From Ephemerocybe angulata (taxonomy: Eukaryota; Basidiomycota; Agaricomycetes; Agaricales; Psathyrellaceae): a stretch of 64,000 nucleotides of DNA. The number at the start of each line of letters is the position of its first letter. Position 1 is the stretch's first letter. The notes under the pieces were generated by a model, which was not told the origin of the DNA, did not search any database, and saw only the letters and a list, made by a program, of their open reading frames with translations. Positions 32,365 through 44,408 of the stretch are shown here, piece after piece. The position numbers and the translations under genes were made by a program. The stretch is from assembly GCA_013368325.1 (NCBI GenBank), contig JAACJK010000163.1, forward strand, positions 2,356,001-2,420,000. The letters run 5' to 3'.

Positions 32365-35300
32365 CACCAGTTGAAGGATCTTCTTACACATGGGCAGAGA
32401 ATCGAGGCCGATCTGGAAGAACAAGATATGGCAACCTGGGGGTTCGAAAGTCTGATTGCGAATCTGGCTCTAGCGTTGTCAATGGCCTCGAGAAACACCT
32501 TGACTCGGATTGACTGGTCGAGGTCAGGTGGGACACGCAGGGCTTCCGATTCACGTTGATTGTTCTCTGTATGAAATGGGAGAGCGTTCTTCACCTAACT
32601 CTTTCATTTATCCCAGAGCCTAAACCTTATAGATGAGGTCAGTGGGTTCGACTCAGTTCCCATTGCCAAGTAGGGATTTTGGCGTAACCACGAACCATTG
32701 TTCGTGGTCCCAGGGATTCAAATCCAAATCTTACATTCAACTGTATTACATGCCGCATGGGATTGAACTTCAAGCGAACCTCTAATCTATCTTTATTCTT
32801 ACTTCATTCGACGGTTTTCGCGGGCTTGAACTCAGTAGCCTCATGCACCGCCCGCACCTATCGAGCTCAGGTTCAACCTTAAGTCTCGTGGCTTCACACG
32901 AAGTCGAATGGTGCCCTGACTCTCTCATCCCACGAGCTCAAGATCTCTATCTGTGCGCCAATATTAAGGGTATAGGCAGTATTCAATCCCTAAACCCAAA
33001 GAGCAAAACGGTAACGAGCGCAGCACCCGACTCTGACGCTTGGCCATCCGGGTCAAGCATGTGTAACTCCAGCTATTTCATAACTATTTTGTTATTTCGA
33101 ACCCTCTTGAAGATCCGACGCTGCACCTTGTAGGCTGGTCGCCACCGGGAAGCGCGTCCTCTCCAGTATGAGAAGTCTTACGAAAATCCGTATTGGCGAG
33201 TGATGAGATGTGTGCACGAGACCGCCGTCGCACACCTGCTGCTATCTTAGCGCTCACCCCTATCCACTCTTTATCACTTCCATCCGCGGTACTGAATTAT
33301 GTGCTTGGAATCTTCTACGCCGCAGTGCTGACTCGCTCGGAAGTGCTAACCAAAGTACGCGTAATAGAACGCGTGTATGTCTACTATGTAGGGGAGGCAT
33401 ACAAACGCTGAAGTTCATTTTCACGTGCTGCCTCACGCCCTCCAATATGTGAATAGTCACCGTTTGTATTCAATGGTACCTGTTTTAGTCCAAATCACTG
33501 ATTGAACCCTACAAGGAGGCTTGGAACCCATGCGGTCGGACAGGAGCTAGGACACTGCCTTTCTGCCGCCTCAGCGGCCAATTCAAACCTTTCCCAAAAT
33601 TCCCTGCCATTTTTGCCAACCCAGCGAATAGTGGATCCCCTGTGTACTTCGGTTAACGCCTGAGGCGCTCGATCTGATCCCTTCATTTTGTAGGGTGAAA
33701 ACGTTGTGTGTCCCTGTGGACCCTTATCAGCGCTCAGCAAGCGCCGCCTCGTAGGCGTCCGTCCAATTAGAGCGTCTCGACACACACGCAATGCCGAGAG
33801 CTGCTATTGGCTCTGACGATAACGAAGCGTGGTCATTGGGTACCGACGGTCTGCTATCTGACAGGCTGGCTGGACGTTCTGCAGGCAGGCCGTTCGATAA
33901 GCAAAATATGGTCAAGTCGATGCTTGTCATGTATGGTGTCAAAGATCCATCAGTTACGGACCACGGTCAACAGGTGGGCCACGTTCTTTCTGTCACCCTC
34001 ATACCGAACGCGCCCCTTTTGCTCAAGATGCGGTTGAGGTGGAACCTCGTTGCAGTGGATGCTCGGCATTCAATCCTTATCGAGCGCTCCCTAGATATGT
34101 TCCAGCGCAGCAGCCGTACAGCGGCGGTCATTGGCCTCGTATATCAACGCTTGCCGACAATCAAGCCTGAAGTCACTTTGATAAGCGAGGCTGAAGCTGG
34201 GATTCGGTGAAGGAACATGTTTAGAGATGGATTCGACTTGGATTCGACTCCATTCTTGTCATCACACCCAATCACCTTTGCCTCAAGCCTCCGGGTGTAC
34301 TGCATGTATTAATTCCCCGAATTAATTAAGTGGAGAATCGGGACCCAAATCATCCCGAACGTCTGGACCCTTGGAGTTCATTGACTTTTCGTTGACAGTC
34401 AGACGCCCAAAGTCTTGAGGATGCAGCGTGAGCCCAGCTGCGTCCTTTCTGGTCAGAAGTTCAAGACGGGTTGAGGCCTGGAAACCCCCTTGATCAAGCA
34501 ACATGTGAAGACGGAGGGTATACATTTGGTGATAACGAATGTGAAGCCCATTACTGTCTTTGTCTTATCGATTCAGAAGCTCTCTTGAATCGCAATTCCA
34601 GGGAATAGGTTGATCTATTGATGTATAGCATGCGAACGTATACGCAGTTAAAGCGGGGACTGACGTACAAGAACTTGAGAAGAGGGCTTGGTAGGAGGAG
34701 CCATGCCGGCCTAGGGAATGAGGCCAATCCCCTTGCTTTCGATCTTCGACTTCGAACGTTGGCGGCGACGATGATGACGTCGCCGGTTTGGGTGAGCAGA
34801 CGGACCAATGTCGAGTTCAAATTGCAGCTGAATCGCGTCCGTGTAAGGAACGGGAAAACTTATCTGTGCCTATTCTAGGAGATCAACGGAGTCTTATCGA
34901 TCTGCCAGATTCGAGGAGACGATCCATGGGGAAGGTTTTCGATTATGTCGCGCTTTTCGTCTTATCTTGACGGCGACTATCAAACTTTCCCCAGCTTAAC
35001 TTTGACCTCGACCTGCCTTCGAGGGTCGTATGTTGCGGATCCTTTCAGACAAATGAAAGTAATCTACGTCTACAGCCTCAATTCTCCCTTTCTCGCGTCC
35101 CACTTGAGGTTCGCTTGAGGCAAGCTGTGACAGGATGTACAGGATGTGTGGGCAAACTTCCAGATTGAATACGAGTTCCTGGCAGCCAAGAACGGGATCA
35201 GTACTCAATTGGTGGGCAATTATGGTCACCCAAGTTGGGTTCCGATCTTGATTCTGGACGTTTTGCTCCAATTAGTGGTGTGTGGGGTTCCGAACTCGGA

Positions 35301-35841
35301 CAGTGTGCACAATGTACATAAGTCGAGGCGGCAAGTAATTAGCTCAAGAAGAAGGATAGAAACTCTCTGGAGCACTGGGACGAAGGATTCTCAAGAAGGT
35401 TTGCAACGTGGCGGCGTGCAGGTCTTTAGAATAAGCTCTGGTCTTCATCTCAACCGAACTGTATTTGGACAGCTCTTTTGTAACCATCACATCCGGCCAC
35501 TGCCAAGCTGACAGGAACGCTTGTTTGGATCCTGTGAAGATTCAATCGTTTGTCAGGGATTGTTTTCTTTTATCCGGGAATGGACCAATTCAGTTCGCAT
35601 CGCGTGTCCACAGTGCCCGTTAGGCGCCACAGGTGTTCTAGCGCGATCATATAAGGTCGAACACCACGGATGCCCAGTTAGGTTTCCCCGCACTCTACCT
35701 TTCCGCTCTATTTGACTCCTGCCTCTTGTCTCTCGTAACCCCCGCCCTTTTCCCTTCCACTACCATTTCCTTTGCTTTTCGTGTCACCTCCTACTCCCTC
35801 GGTTTCGCCGGGCGAAACGCTTCACGAAAGTCGGACCCACC

Positions 35842-36806
35842 ATGAACGCTATGAATCTTAACATCGAGGTCCTCGACCAGGCTGCTTCCTGGAGTCTAAA
35901 ATCCCTGTCTTCGCCATCACCTCCGACCGTCCCCACCTTCCTCGCGGTTATCTGGAGGAACTTAGCTGATGGCTCCGTGTACATCACTCGGCTCGCTGGA
36001 CGCAAGCTCGGCCACTTCCAGCTCGCTGAATTAGAGAGAGGCTGCATCCACATCCCTCATTCTCACTTCCAACCCCAATGGCACCCGTCGCTCACCGAGT
36101 ATGACAGCTCCGCGTACTACTTTACCGGCTCCCCTCCCATATACATCAAGAAGCCACGTCTGGTCGGCTACGATGAAACGCCCGGGATTGCAGAGAAGTT
36201 TACGATGGAGATCTGTGTCCTGGAGAGGCTGCGTCAGAACCCCCATCCACACGTCTCGCAATACTACGGTTGTTTCGTTGACGATGAGAAGGGTCTGGTT
36301 ACCGGCATCTGCCTCAGGAAATATTCATGCACTCTCGGCGCCTTCCTGGAGAACCGCCTTCCACCAAATCAACAGTGAGTTTTGCCCTGTCTTCGACTTG
36401 AGGAAATCGTGACTGATGGATCATTCCTCCTCCTCTGCACCCTGATTTTGTCTCCTACAGGAAGCCTCCGTTCGACTACATGAAAGTGCTCAAGGGAATC
36501 CATGCAGGGATCATGCACATCCATTCCCTCGGCTTGGCGCACAACGACATATCCCCAAGCAACATAATGCTCGACGAGCATGGTAACGCTGTCATCATTG
36601 ACTTCGATAACTGCGCGCCCTTTGGACACCCATGTCGAGCTGGTACACCTGGATGGACGAACTTCGCAAAAGTGTCAGCGGTCGAGAACGATGGCTTTGG
36701 TTACCATCGCGTTCAGCACTATATCCAGGGAAAGGTGATGCAGCCTCAGCCTCAGCCTCAATCCAACTGGAGCAACAGTCAGCGTACCTTTCCCCCGGTG
36801 AATTAG
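35842..36806 (+). CDS. Atypical protein kinase-like protein
   Basis: Exons are 35842-36374 and 36461-36806, giving 292 aa. The N-terminal 100 aa are unfamiliar. The C-terminal part is a kinase fold: MEICVLERLRQNPHPHVSQY as the C-helix region, catalytic loop LAHNDISPSNIML, and AVIIDFDNC as the metal motif, with DFD in place of DFG. A GTPGW segment follows as the activation-loop end. The likely lysine is in PGIAEKFTMEICVL or IYIKKPRLVG; it cannot be fixed from sequence alone. The catalytic loop Asp and Asn and the metal Asp are kept, so activity is possible. A short QPQPQPQ run lies near the end. Many basidiomycetes have this short kinase type; role unknown. Confidence 0.75.
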
Positions 36807-37135
36807 ATTCGTTGTCTCTTTAGTCTTGTCTCCATATCTTCTTTTTCTCCTTTCCTACAACTCTTGCATCTGTACATACATCCCAGCACTTGTTTTCGTT
36901 TTACTTATTCATACCTACTGACCCCTCCTGACCGGTAGACATGGTCAGCCACTGCACACAGTCCAAACACAGTCATGCCCATTAGCAGATTGAAAAAAGT
37001 CGGACAAGGGTAGGGGACCTATGTATGCATGTCAGAGGTAGATACAAATCTGGTTATCCAATAGAAGGTAGATGGCAAAAGTTCACAGGGACCCAGTGAA
37101 ATGACATAGTCATCGGTTGGGGTCGGTAATTCCGC
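36807..37135. other. Convergent 3' region
   Basis: Spacer of 329 nt, pyrimidine-rich at first (ttcttttt near 36840). No gene seen. Confidence 0.35.
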
Positions 37136-37362
37136 CTAGAGCGCGGTGAGAAGCTCGCTTTTGAGCACGACCTGCGCTTTGATAGGACTACAGATGCATA
37201 TATGGCCTAGACCGGTAGTCGAAGCGCTGGTGGTGAATATGGAGATCCCTTTAGAGATAGACCAAGGGCCCGGGATCGCAAGGCCATTGTATCTACGCTC
37301 GATACAATTAAAAGACCGGCCGAGAGTCAGGAAGCCATCGGAAGGTAGGTGCGGTCTGCTTA
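37136..37362 (-). CDS. Possible 3'-terminal exon, unknown gene
   Basis: After an acceptor (acgttcag) the minus strand stays open for 75 codons: DGFLTLGRSFNCIERRYNG, then AIPGPWSISKGISIFTTSAS and KAQVVLKSELLTAL, then a stop. The composition is protein-like. The preceding exon should lie between 37362 and 37690, where a donor gtacgcc follows KRR-type codons, but two frames compete there and the chain could not be closed. Partial or decayed gene, family unknown. Confidence 0.35.
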
Positions 37363-37751
37363 CTGAACGTTTACAAAACCTTACATCGAGACGTGCTTGA
37401 AGGAAGAGGAAAACAGAAATGCCGCAGTGTATGATGAACGGAGTCCGGATTTCATCTGATGGGGTTAGTCATGAATTATATGGGTCCGGCGTACCTCTTC
37501 GTTTGTACTTGCAGGTCACTTGGTCTTCTTGTCATTCGGTGCTCGGACGAATTGCTGAAGCGACGCCAGTACTTAACGGCGTCAACCTTCTGGATGCTTC
37601 AATGCTGAAATCCTCTGCTCTTCCCCCATCCACGACGGAGTGCGCAGTTCTCACCCAAACTTTCGAGGCTGGCAAGTAGGACGGACTGAGGCAGTAACCT
37701 CAAGACTCGCCGTGCTCGGGGATTTCGACACGATAAACCCACTCTCCAGAG

Positions 37752-38955
37752 ATGTGTAACTCTCAGAATGGGATACTTCCGGACCCAATCGTGGTTCAGA
37801 GCAGCTCAGCCAAAGTCGCCCTGCAGCTTCCAAACGAACTACTGCACAAGATCATCATCTATAGCGTGGAGGACGCTGTTCACTCTGTGGGCACGAGAAG
37901 CGCGTGTACTTGGGAGATGAATCTATTCGTCACCTTCTACTGTGTTTCGATCCCTTTTCGGGAGATCTCGAAAGAGGTCGTGTGCAAAGCGTTCGACATA
38001 TCGAACCCTCACCTGGACAACGAAGATAAAAGGTGCATCATTAAATAATGCCATTTTCAATATGTCGTAGATCTACGAAACTCACTCGTCTTAGCCATCT
38101 TGCTACTATACAGGAAATCCTCGTGTCCCTTCGCGGCATGGCCACGCGGCTGCGAAAACCGTCGAATGCATTCTCGTTGCCCCCTTCGCCCTCTGCCTAC
38201 AGTCCCACAGCCAACCTATCCCCGTTGTTCGCGAGCTATATGCTTTATCTTACATCTGCTACGCTGCGCGAGAACGCAGCAGCGTCCACTGCTCAAGCGT
38301 ATCAGAGGACCCATGAAGCAATTAACGCCACGCTGTCACAATCCCTGACACTGTGTAAATTGGTCTCCCCACCACGAGTCACTGGGAGCCTCTATACCGG
38401 CATTCTAGAGGAATTTGAATTGTCAAGATGCGGTAAGCCTTTATGCATGCTCTCTCCCTTGGCAAAAGCGCTTACCCGTGCTCTTTTTGGCCAGGGACTG
38501 CGCTCGTCCGTGGCTTCAATGAACTCAAAGTTCACGTGGAGTACATGAGGATCCTCCAGCCCTCGATCGAGCGGGACGGGACAGGTCCGACAGCGGTAAG
38601 ATTTCGTACGTATGATCAAACGGCAGTCCTCCTCACATATTGGTAGGGTGTTCGATCCCTCATTCACACTTCATTGGCTACAATCGAAAACGCCATCGAA
38701 AAGTACCCGCACATCCTTCTCAACGAGGCTTCGTTCTCCCGCTTGAACCTATTCCAGGTGCGAAACCTCCCTATCTTGCGGGTGCACGTTTCTGACCGTG
38801 CCTATTTTTAGCTTCCCGGGGTACTCATTGGGCTCCGGCAGATCTGCAGTCTGCAACTTGCTGAAGATGAGTATCGGCTAGAGGAGCGCATACACAGTAT
38901 CCGACAATTGTGGCTCCATAAATGCCCGTTCCTGCAATCTAGGTGTCTTCATTAA
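37752..38955 (+). CDS. F-box-like protein
   Basis: Proposed exons are 37752-38032, 38071-38432, 38495-38595, 38647-38757 and 38812-38955, giving 332 aa. VALQLPNELLHKIIIYSVED is a typical F-box helix in basidiomycete proteins, followed by helical text (VTFYCVSIPFREISKEVVCK). The last exons (ELKVHVEYMRIL, GVLIGLRQICSLQLAED, IRQLWLHKCPFLQS) look helical and Leu-rich. All five exons stay in phase with consensus donors gtgcat, gtaagc, gtaaga and gtgcga. The first intron is only 38 nt, near the lower limit for fungi, so exon 2 could begin differently. Probably a substrate adaptor for an SCF ligase; target unknown. Confidence 0.65.
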
Positions 38956-39527
38956 TTTGCATACTTTGGATTGGCTTAGAGAAACTAATACAATAGCTTT
39001 TACGATTACCCACTTGATCCGACAATCGCGATGACTCCTCCTCATAGTTGGTCGTCTCAGTATGCAGAATTTCAAAGGCGTGTTCCCGCTCTATACGGGC
39101 GCTTAAACCCCTGGGACGGTGCCCTTCAAAAGCTGTGCAACAGCCCTTGCACACGAGGCAAGTATGTATCCTAAAGGGTGACTCCGCTTGCGCCCACCGT
39201 CGATTACGGCCCCGACCTGATCCAATTGGTCGTATTGGAGGAGGCAAGTAGGACATTCATTCTCCTCATAACTCTGACTCGATAGAACTCGACAGGCTGT
39301 GCATTGTGCGAGCTGTGACTCGCCGCATCGCGCAAACCAACTGCCAATTATGTACACTGACAAGCTTTAGAAGGTACCAAAAGAAGACGGGCTTTTACAT
39401 ATATAAAGGTCGCATTGGCAGCACGCCTTTTGATCCTTCGCAACCTCCCGTGTCTTCGCTTCGCCCATCAACAGCAGGCCGCTCGCAGAATCGTCCAAAC
39501 CGCGTGTTGAATTGACGAGAAAACGAA
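38956..39527. other. Intergenic
   Basis: A minus-strand frame near 39103-39363 has CTACRVLSSQSYEENECPTC, a C-x2-C ... C-x2-C spacing. No flanking exons support it. The right end is the BCS1-like promoter. Confidence 0.35.
39400..39407 (+). promoter_or_regulatory. TATA box
   Basis: tatataaa, 120 nt upstream of the ATG of the BCS1-like gene at 39528, on the same strand. Confidence 0.6.
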
Positions 39528-41781
39528 ATGGATGCCTATGGAATGTATCCTCCGGGCCCCAACATGGATGCCTTTGGTTCCGGGGACTTGCCAGACTGGA
39601 TATCCTCGCTGCTGAACTTTGCGGCCAGCGTCACAGGGGTTTCGATGTTCGCCTCCCTCCTCAACTCTAGCGGACTCGGGGAGACCACTGGGATGCAGAA
39701 TCCGAGTTTGAAGATTTTGTTGATGCTGGGCTTGGGATACGTCCTGAACGTAGCTAGAAAAGTGGCCCTCTGGGCTTATCAGCGCTTCAGCTTCCGTGAG
39801 TACTGCTTGTTCGTTCCCTGGATGCTTGCCAAACCGTATTTGCTGTGCAGAGTACTACATCACCGCTCAGTTCCAAGAAGGCGACCCGACATACGAGTGG
39901 CTAGTCCTCCTCCTAGTACGTGTTGAGGGAGTTTGCGTGTGGGGTAAAACTGACAATAACTTGACAGACAAGCGAAAAGGTCTGGAAGAAGTCAAAGGAC
40001 TTCCGCGTAACTTCGAAAACCTCGCAGATGAAATGGAGCATAGGACTGTCGACAACCACATCTGCGGTGAAAGAAGAAGACGACGAGAATGCCGAATACG
40101 TACCAACGTACAGTGCTCCTCAGATTTGGCGGTGGAACGGATATTGGATTGAGGTTACTCGCAACGTCGTGCCCCGCACACCGATGGATGGCTACTACGG
40201 AGGCTCTCCCAACCCGCATGGGACTGGATCGAGTCTCTACCTCACGTAAGTGCTTGTTTCAAACGAAGGGTATGTCGAACTTGCTAACCATCGTCTCTAT
40301 TCAGAATATACACCTTCGACATGCAAGTGTTGTCCAAGCTCGTGGAAACAGCTCGAAAGAAGTACTTCGAAGTCAGCAGGCCATACATCATCATCCATAC
40401 CATTGATACCGTAAGTCAGAGTGCAACCAGTCATTGTCTCCCCTGCTAATTGTCTCGCACCTTTTTAGCTTCAACCAAACTATGGACCCGTTCTCTCGTG
40501 GAACAACGTGAAGAGGAAGAATCGTCGGCCATTGGAGTCCATTATCCTGACAGAGGGCGTCATCGACTCCATCATTCAGGACGCGCGAGAGTTCATCGAC
40601 ATGGAGGAATGGTACATGGATGCCGGAATCCCTCATCGAAGAGGCTACCTGTTGCATGGGCCCCCTGGGACTGGTAAAAGTAAGCTACTCCTTTAAATAC
40701 TATCACGGGGCAATACGGACTAATTATCACATTATAGGTTCGACTATCTTTGCGATTGCGGGTGAACTGGGCATGGAGATATACTCCCTCTCCCTGGCTG
40801 CGAACTTGTGAGTCCTTATTCATCTACAAGCGAGGACCATTTTTGACATTCTTATGTAGCGTCGATGATTCTGTCCTGGCAAGGGCGGCGACATCAATAC
40901 CCAAGAACTCAATATTCTTGATCGAAGATATCGACTGCGCTTTCCCTTCACGCGAGGATGAAAGTCCAACGGATCCAAATATAATGAGCCCCTATGGAAT
41001 GTACACGAGGCCCAGGATACCCGGAACCAGGTCTGCGGTAACGCTTTCGGGCTTGCTCAACGTGCTTGACGGTGTTGGGAGCGAAGAGGGCAAGCTCTTC
41101 TTCGCCACGACAAACTACATTGACCATCTCGATGCCGCCCTCCTTCGTCCGGGAAGAATTGACATGAAGGTCGAGTACCACTTGTCGAATAAGGATCAAG
41201 CTGCAGCGCTCTTCCGCAGGTTCTACCCAACAAAGCATATCAAGCTCACCGATACCTACCCATCTCCCCGGATTGGGACAGTTCCACTTATCGACCACCC
41301 TATCCCTGCTCCCGCACCCAGAGACGCCGAAGTCTCCGACCTTGATGAGAAGCGTGCTACCGTTGCTGAACGTATTGCGCGCATGGCCGATTCTTTCGCT
41401 GAGAAGATCCCCGAGGGCCAGTTTTCAACTGCCGAGCTTCAGGGATACCTCCTTGGGTATAAAAAGGAGCCTGTGTACGCCGTCGAAAGTATTGCTCCAT
41501 GGATTGAGAGAGAACAGGCCCAGAGAGAGGAGAAGAGGAGGCGAGAGGAAAGCAAAAGGGCGAAAGCGAAGGAGAAGAGCAAAGAGATGCTCGCACAGGC
41601 GGGGCTGGCTATGTACAGTGCTGCTGCTTCGTCTGGAATGGTCATGGCCCCAATGCCTCCTGCTGTCGTTGCTGAGACTGCCGGGGACGTCGACGCTGTG
41701 GCGGGACTAGCACGAAAGACTTTGCCGTCACCCACACTCGAGAAGGAGGGCGAAATCAGTGTTGTTCCTTTGGAGGAATGA
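39528..41781 (+). CDS. BCS1-like AAA ATPase
   Basis: Seven exons: 39528-39795, 39851-39915, 39968-40245, 40305-40410, 40469-40679, 40738-40807 and 40860-41781, giving 639 aa. The N-terminus has hydrophobic segments (FAASVTGVSMFASLL, LKILLMLGLGYVLN) and then a BCS1-specific beta-rich domain (QYYITAQFQEGDPTYEW ... YWIEVTRN). The AAA domain has Walker A LLHGPPGTGKSST, Walker B SIFLIEDIDC, sensor FFATTNYIDHLD and arginine fingers LLRPGRID. Bcs1 translocates the folded Rieske protein across the inner mitochondrial membrane for complex III. Fungi also hold many BCS1-like paralogs of unknown role. This one has a long charged C-terminal helix (EREQAQREEKRRREESKR) and a disordered tail, and is longer than Bcs1 proper (about 450 aa). 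It is more likely a paralog than the housekeeping Bcs1. Confidence 0.88.
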
Positions 41782-42019
41782 GCAATTAAACATGGTTTTG
41801 TTCTACATATACCTAGCTCTCGCTGCTAAAACACCTAAACTACGGAATAGCTAATTCATAATACTCGTCAAGCCGACAAGCAATACGACTTGTATTCCCA
41901 CAAGGCAACCCGCGATTTGTAATTCACTCGAAGGTGTTTAGCGCGCCTTGCTACAAGAAGGTACATCCCCTACGTTAGCCTCAGGGTATACGACAGGGCT
42001 GGTCAATCCAATGCATTTC

Positions 42020-43124
42020 TCACCTGAGCGCCTCCATTTTTCCGGGCGGCAATGCCTTGTACCAATCCTCGTTGGAGCAATGGGCAATAGCCCAAAGGGC
42101 AAATTTCGCGCGCCTTTTGGCAACCGTGTCCCAGCTTTCCTCAGAAACCTCTGAGTCGCCGCACATCTCAAGTAGGAATCCGCTCAGACAATGCTGGTCA
42201 TGACTCATGCCTGAGCCCACGTTTTAGATCGTGGCGAGACGCCTCTTCAAGGGTCTCGAACCGGGATGGTCGAGAAAAAGCGAAGTCAAGAAAGATCACG
42301 GAGCCTGAGGGGCGGTGATACTTAATATTCATGTCCTTGATGTCCAAGTGAGCAACTCCGAGCTGGTGGATTCTATGTGTCAGTGCGTAGACGTCGCGAA
42401 TCTGGTGTGGGGTAGGCACGCTTAGTTTCGGGGAATAGGCTTTATCACTCCCTAGGGCTAAGTACTTACCAATCGACACCAGTCTGCATTGTCCGTACTT
42501 GGGTTCCAGGAGAGGATATCGCCGATAGGCCAGAGCTCTTGGCATCGCTCCACGATGGATTCTCCCTCTACGAAGGACATCAGCACAGCGAGACAAGGAC
42601 CTGTTTCATCATTTTCTGGAGATTCGACCTAGAAGAGTCGTGAGGATGCTCGCTAGTGGCCGAGAACTATCTCGAAATACCTGGTAAACCCCGTGGAATT
42701 GAGGAATCTGTCCACCTTGGAGTTTTGAGAGCATTCCGTAGGCCCACGCCTCTTGCCAGGCCATTATTTCAGCAGTATTCCGATGCGAACATAAGTTGGA
42801 CGAGGGTATCCTCGAAAATGGCACCGGCGGAGAGCTATTGCCTGCTTCGCCGTACCGAGGGAGAAGAGATTCGCAATAGATTTTCAGGACGGCATCATTG
42901 TAGATCGGTTTTGTTTTTGTTTTGAAGGAACCCCGGAGAACTTGAGACCATTTATCTTTCCCGACGTATAGTTTCTCCGAAATCTCGAAGGATTGGGGTG
43001 CTGTACGATGGACGAGTGTGTAAGGTTCAGGAATAAGCCGCTGAGGCTTGAAAGTAGGTACACCATGAGGAGGCCAGTATGAGGGAAACCTGACTTCAGA
43101 TAGAATCTGAAGCTGTGTCGACAT
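42020..43124 (-). CDS. Kinase-like protein, full tandem copy
   Basis: Proposed exons are 43124-42681, 42628-42470, 42401-42221 and 42150-42020, giving 304 aa. An in-frame ATG at 43190 exists, but the homologous start in the upstream copy favours MSTQ at 43124. It has a conserved N-lobe (VRFPSYWPPHGVPTF, VGKDKWSQVLRGSF, DAVLKIYCE with the likely lysine, MAWQEAWAYGML). The catalytic loop is VAHLDIKDMNIKY and the metal motif FLDFAFSRP, so DFG reads DFA. The last exon (ESWDTVAKRRAKFALWAIAH) is helical. The third donor (gtgggc) and the acceptor at 42151 were chosen because they keep the WD-rich frame open. Loss of the Gly in DFG does not by itself exclude activity. It may be a pseudokinase; partner unknown. 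Confidence 0.65.
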
Positions 43125-43152
43125 AGTCCTAGGTGAGAGTCGCGGCTGCGCT

Positions 43153-43816
43153 CTACGCAGGGTAGGGCGCCCGAGGTTCATGGCTGTCAAGTCTACTGTT
43201 TGTCCGTCGCCATCTCAAGATCTCACAAGTGCCAGCGGTTTCCACGATGTGTTTTCCGTCGACATAGGACATGAGTGTGGCCATGTGAATACGATTGTCG
43301 CCAAATACGGGAGACTGAACCTAAGAGAACGTCAGAGGGCGGGAAAATGACATTTCGGCTGTCCCTCACCTGGAATGCACCGAAGAATTCCGGAACACAT
43401 TCGCCTTGCAACGGAGCGAGTTTGTTGTAAGCCCAACTTTCTTGCCAGGCCATAAGCTCTCCAGTATATCGGTGGGATTCTTTGTCTGGGCCTGACAGAA
43501 TTGATATTGCTTCTGGGGGAGTTTGATAGTCTTCCTGTCCACAGGGAGGGAAGAACGGTTCACAATAGACTTTGAGGACGGCGTCATCGATTGGTGGGCT
43601 TGATGGACGAATCAATGTTCCCCTGTAGACCTGTGACCATTGCCCTTTACCGGTGTAGAGCTCATCTGTAATAGTAAAAATCGTTCCTTTCTCCGCGCAA
43701 GATAGGGTATATGGGCGTGGGATGAGCGGTTTCGGCTCGAATGTGTCCACGCCATGAGGGGGCCAATACGAAGGAAAGACCGGAAGGTGGGTGACTTCGA
43801 TACTACGCGTGGACAT
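43153..43816 (-). CDS. Truncated tandem copy of the kinase-like gene
   Basis: Exons are 43816-43370 and 43320-43153, giving 204 aa. It is closely similar to the downstream copy through exon 1 (VFPSYWPPHGVDTF, TGKGQWSQVYRGTL, DAVLKVYCE, MAWQESWAYNKL) and into exon 2 (MATLMSYVDGKHIVE against LAVLMSFVEGESIVE). It then diverges after HIVE and ends at a stop about 30 nt before the next copy begins. It lacks the catalytic loop and metal motif, so it encodes an N-lobe only. The intron is at the same position in both copies. This is a partial tandem duplication; whether the short protein is made is unknown. Confidence 0.65.
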
Positions 43817-44408
43817 CTGTCGCCTTAAGCGCATGAGTACGAGACGCGGGTAGCAAAGTATCGTCGTCATCTGGAGAGTGCAATGGCGGTAGGAGACGCG
43901 CTGGCACCATCAGCGCTGGCAGGATTCACTAAGCGCCCACTACATTAGTCAGACTCAGAAGGTCCCACGGAGGTACACCGCCACCCGATGTGGGTGAGAA
44001 GCCGGCCAAGAGCAGAATACGGCCCACCTGGATGAAAGGGCACGTAGCTCCATAACAAGGCTCCCAGAATAATAGAGTGGGCACCTCCCGACGACTCGGA
44101 AGATCACCTTGGGGGAGCCCATGGCGATCGGAGGAGTTGTAGCCGCCGAATGTTTAGCTCGCAGAGGCGGAGATGCGTTATGTACTAACGTGTTGTCTGG
44201 AATCGTGTCTCATTTGGGAGGGAAAGTACCTAAAATCTCGCTCAAAGTACCTGGCTGGACCTGGATGGGTTCCATGCTATATTCCGCAGATGCAAACGAT
44301 CAAGGACAGTGGAAAGCGATCCCAACCAATCACGGGCGCCTAAAAACATCGTTTGGTGACTACTCGTCCTCGGACGCCCTTCCGCTGAATCTGCGGGGAT
44401 AAAACAAG
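43817..44408. other. Intergenic
   Basis: About 0.59 kb. An open plus-strand frame at 44109-44402 has no homologous-looking motifs and lies in the 3' flank of the tyrosinase gene. Not supported as a gene. Confidence 0.4.

Larger units (their letters stand above)
30556..35841. other. Gene-poor 5.3 kb region
   Basis: No exon chain could be supported. Isolated protein-like pieces exist, for example + strand at about 31174 (MSVLHVPIALRVFGHEPSS up to a gtacgtac donor) and at about 35140-35270 (VWANFQIEYEFLAAKNG). They do not connect. Composition and small stops in all frames suggest decayed genes or old transposon DNA. No transposase or reverse transcriptase motif was seen. Confidence 0.4.

Noticed and set aside
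32620..32690. tRNA-like ggttcgactc near 32650
   Set aside because: No acceptor stem, D arm or anticodon arm could be folded around it.
39103..39363. Minus-strand frame with CxxC pairs
   Set aside because: No supporting splice sites or flanking exons, and it overlaps the promoter of the BCS1-like gene.
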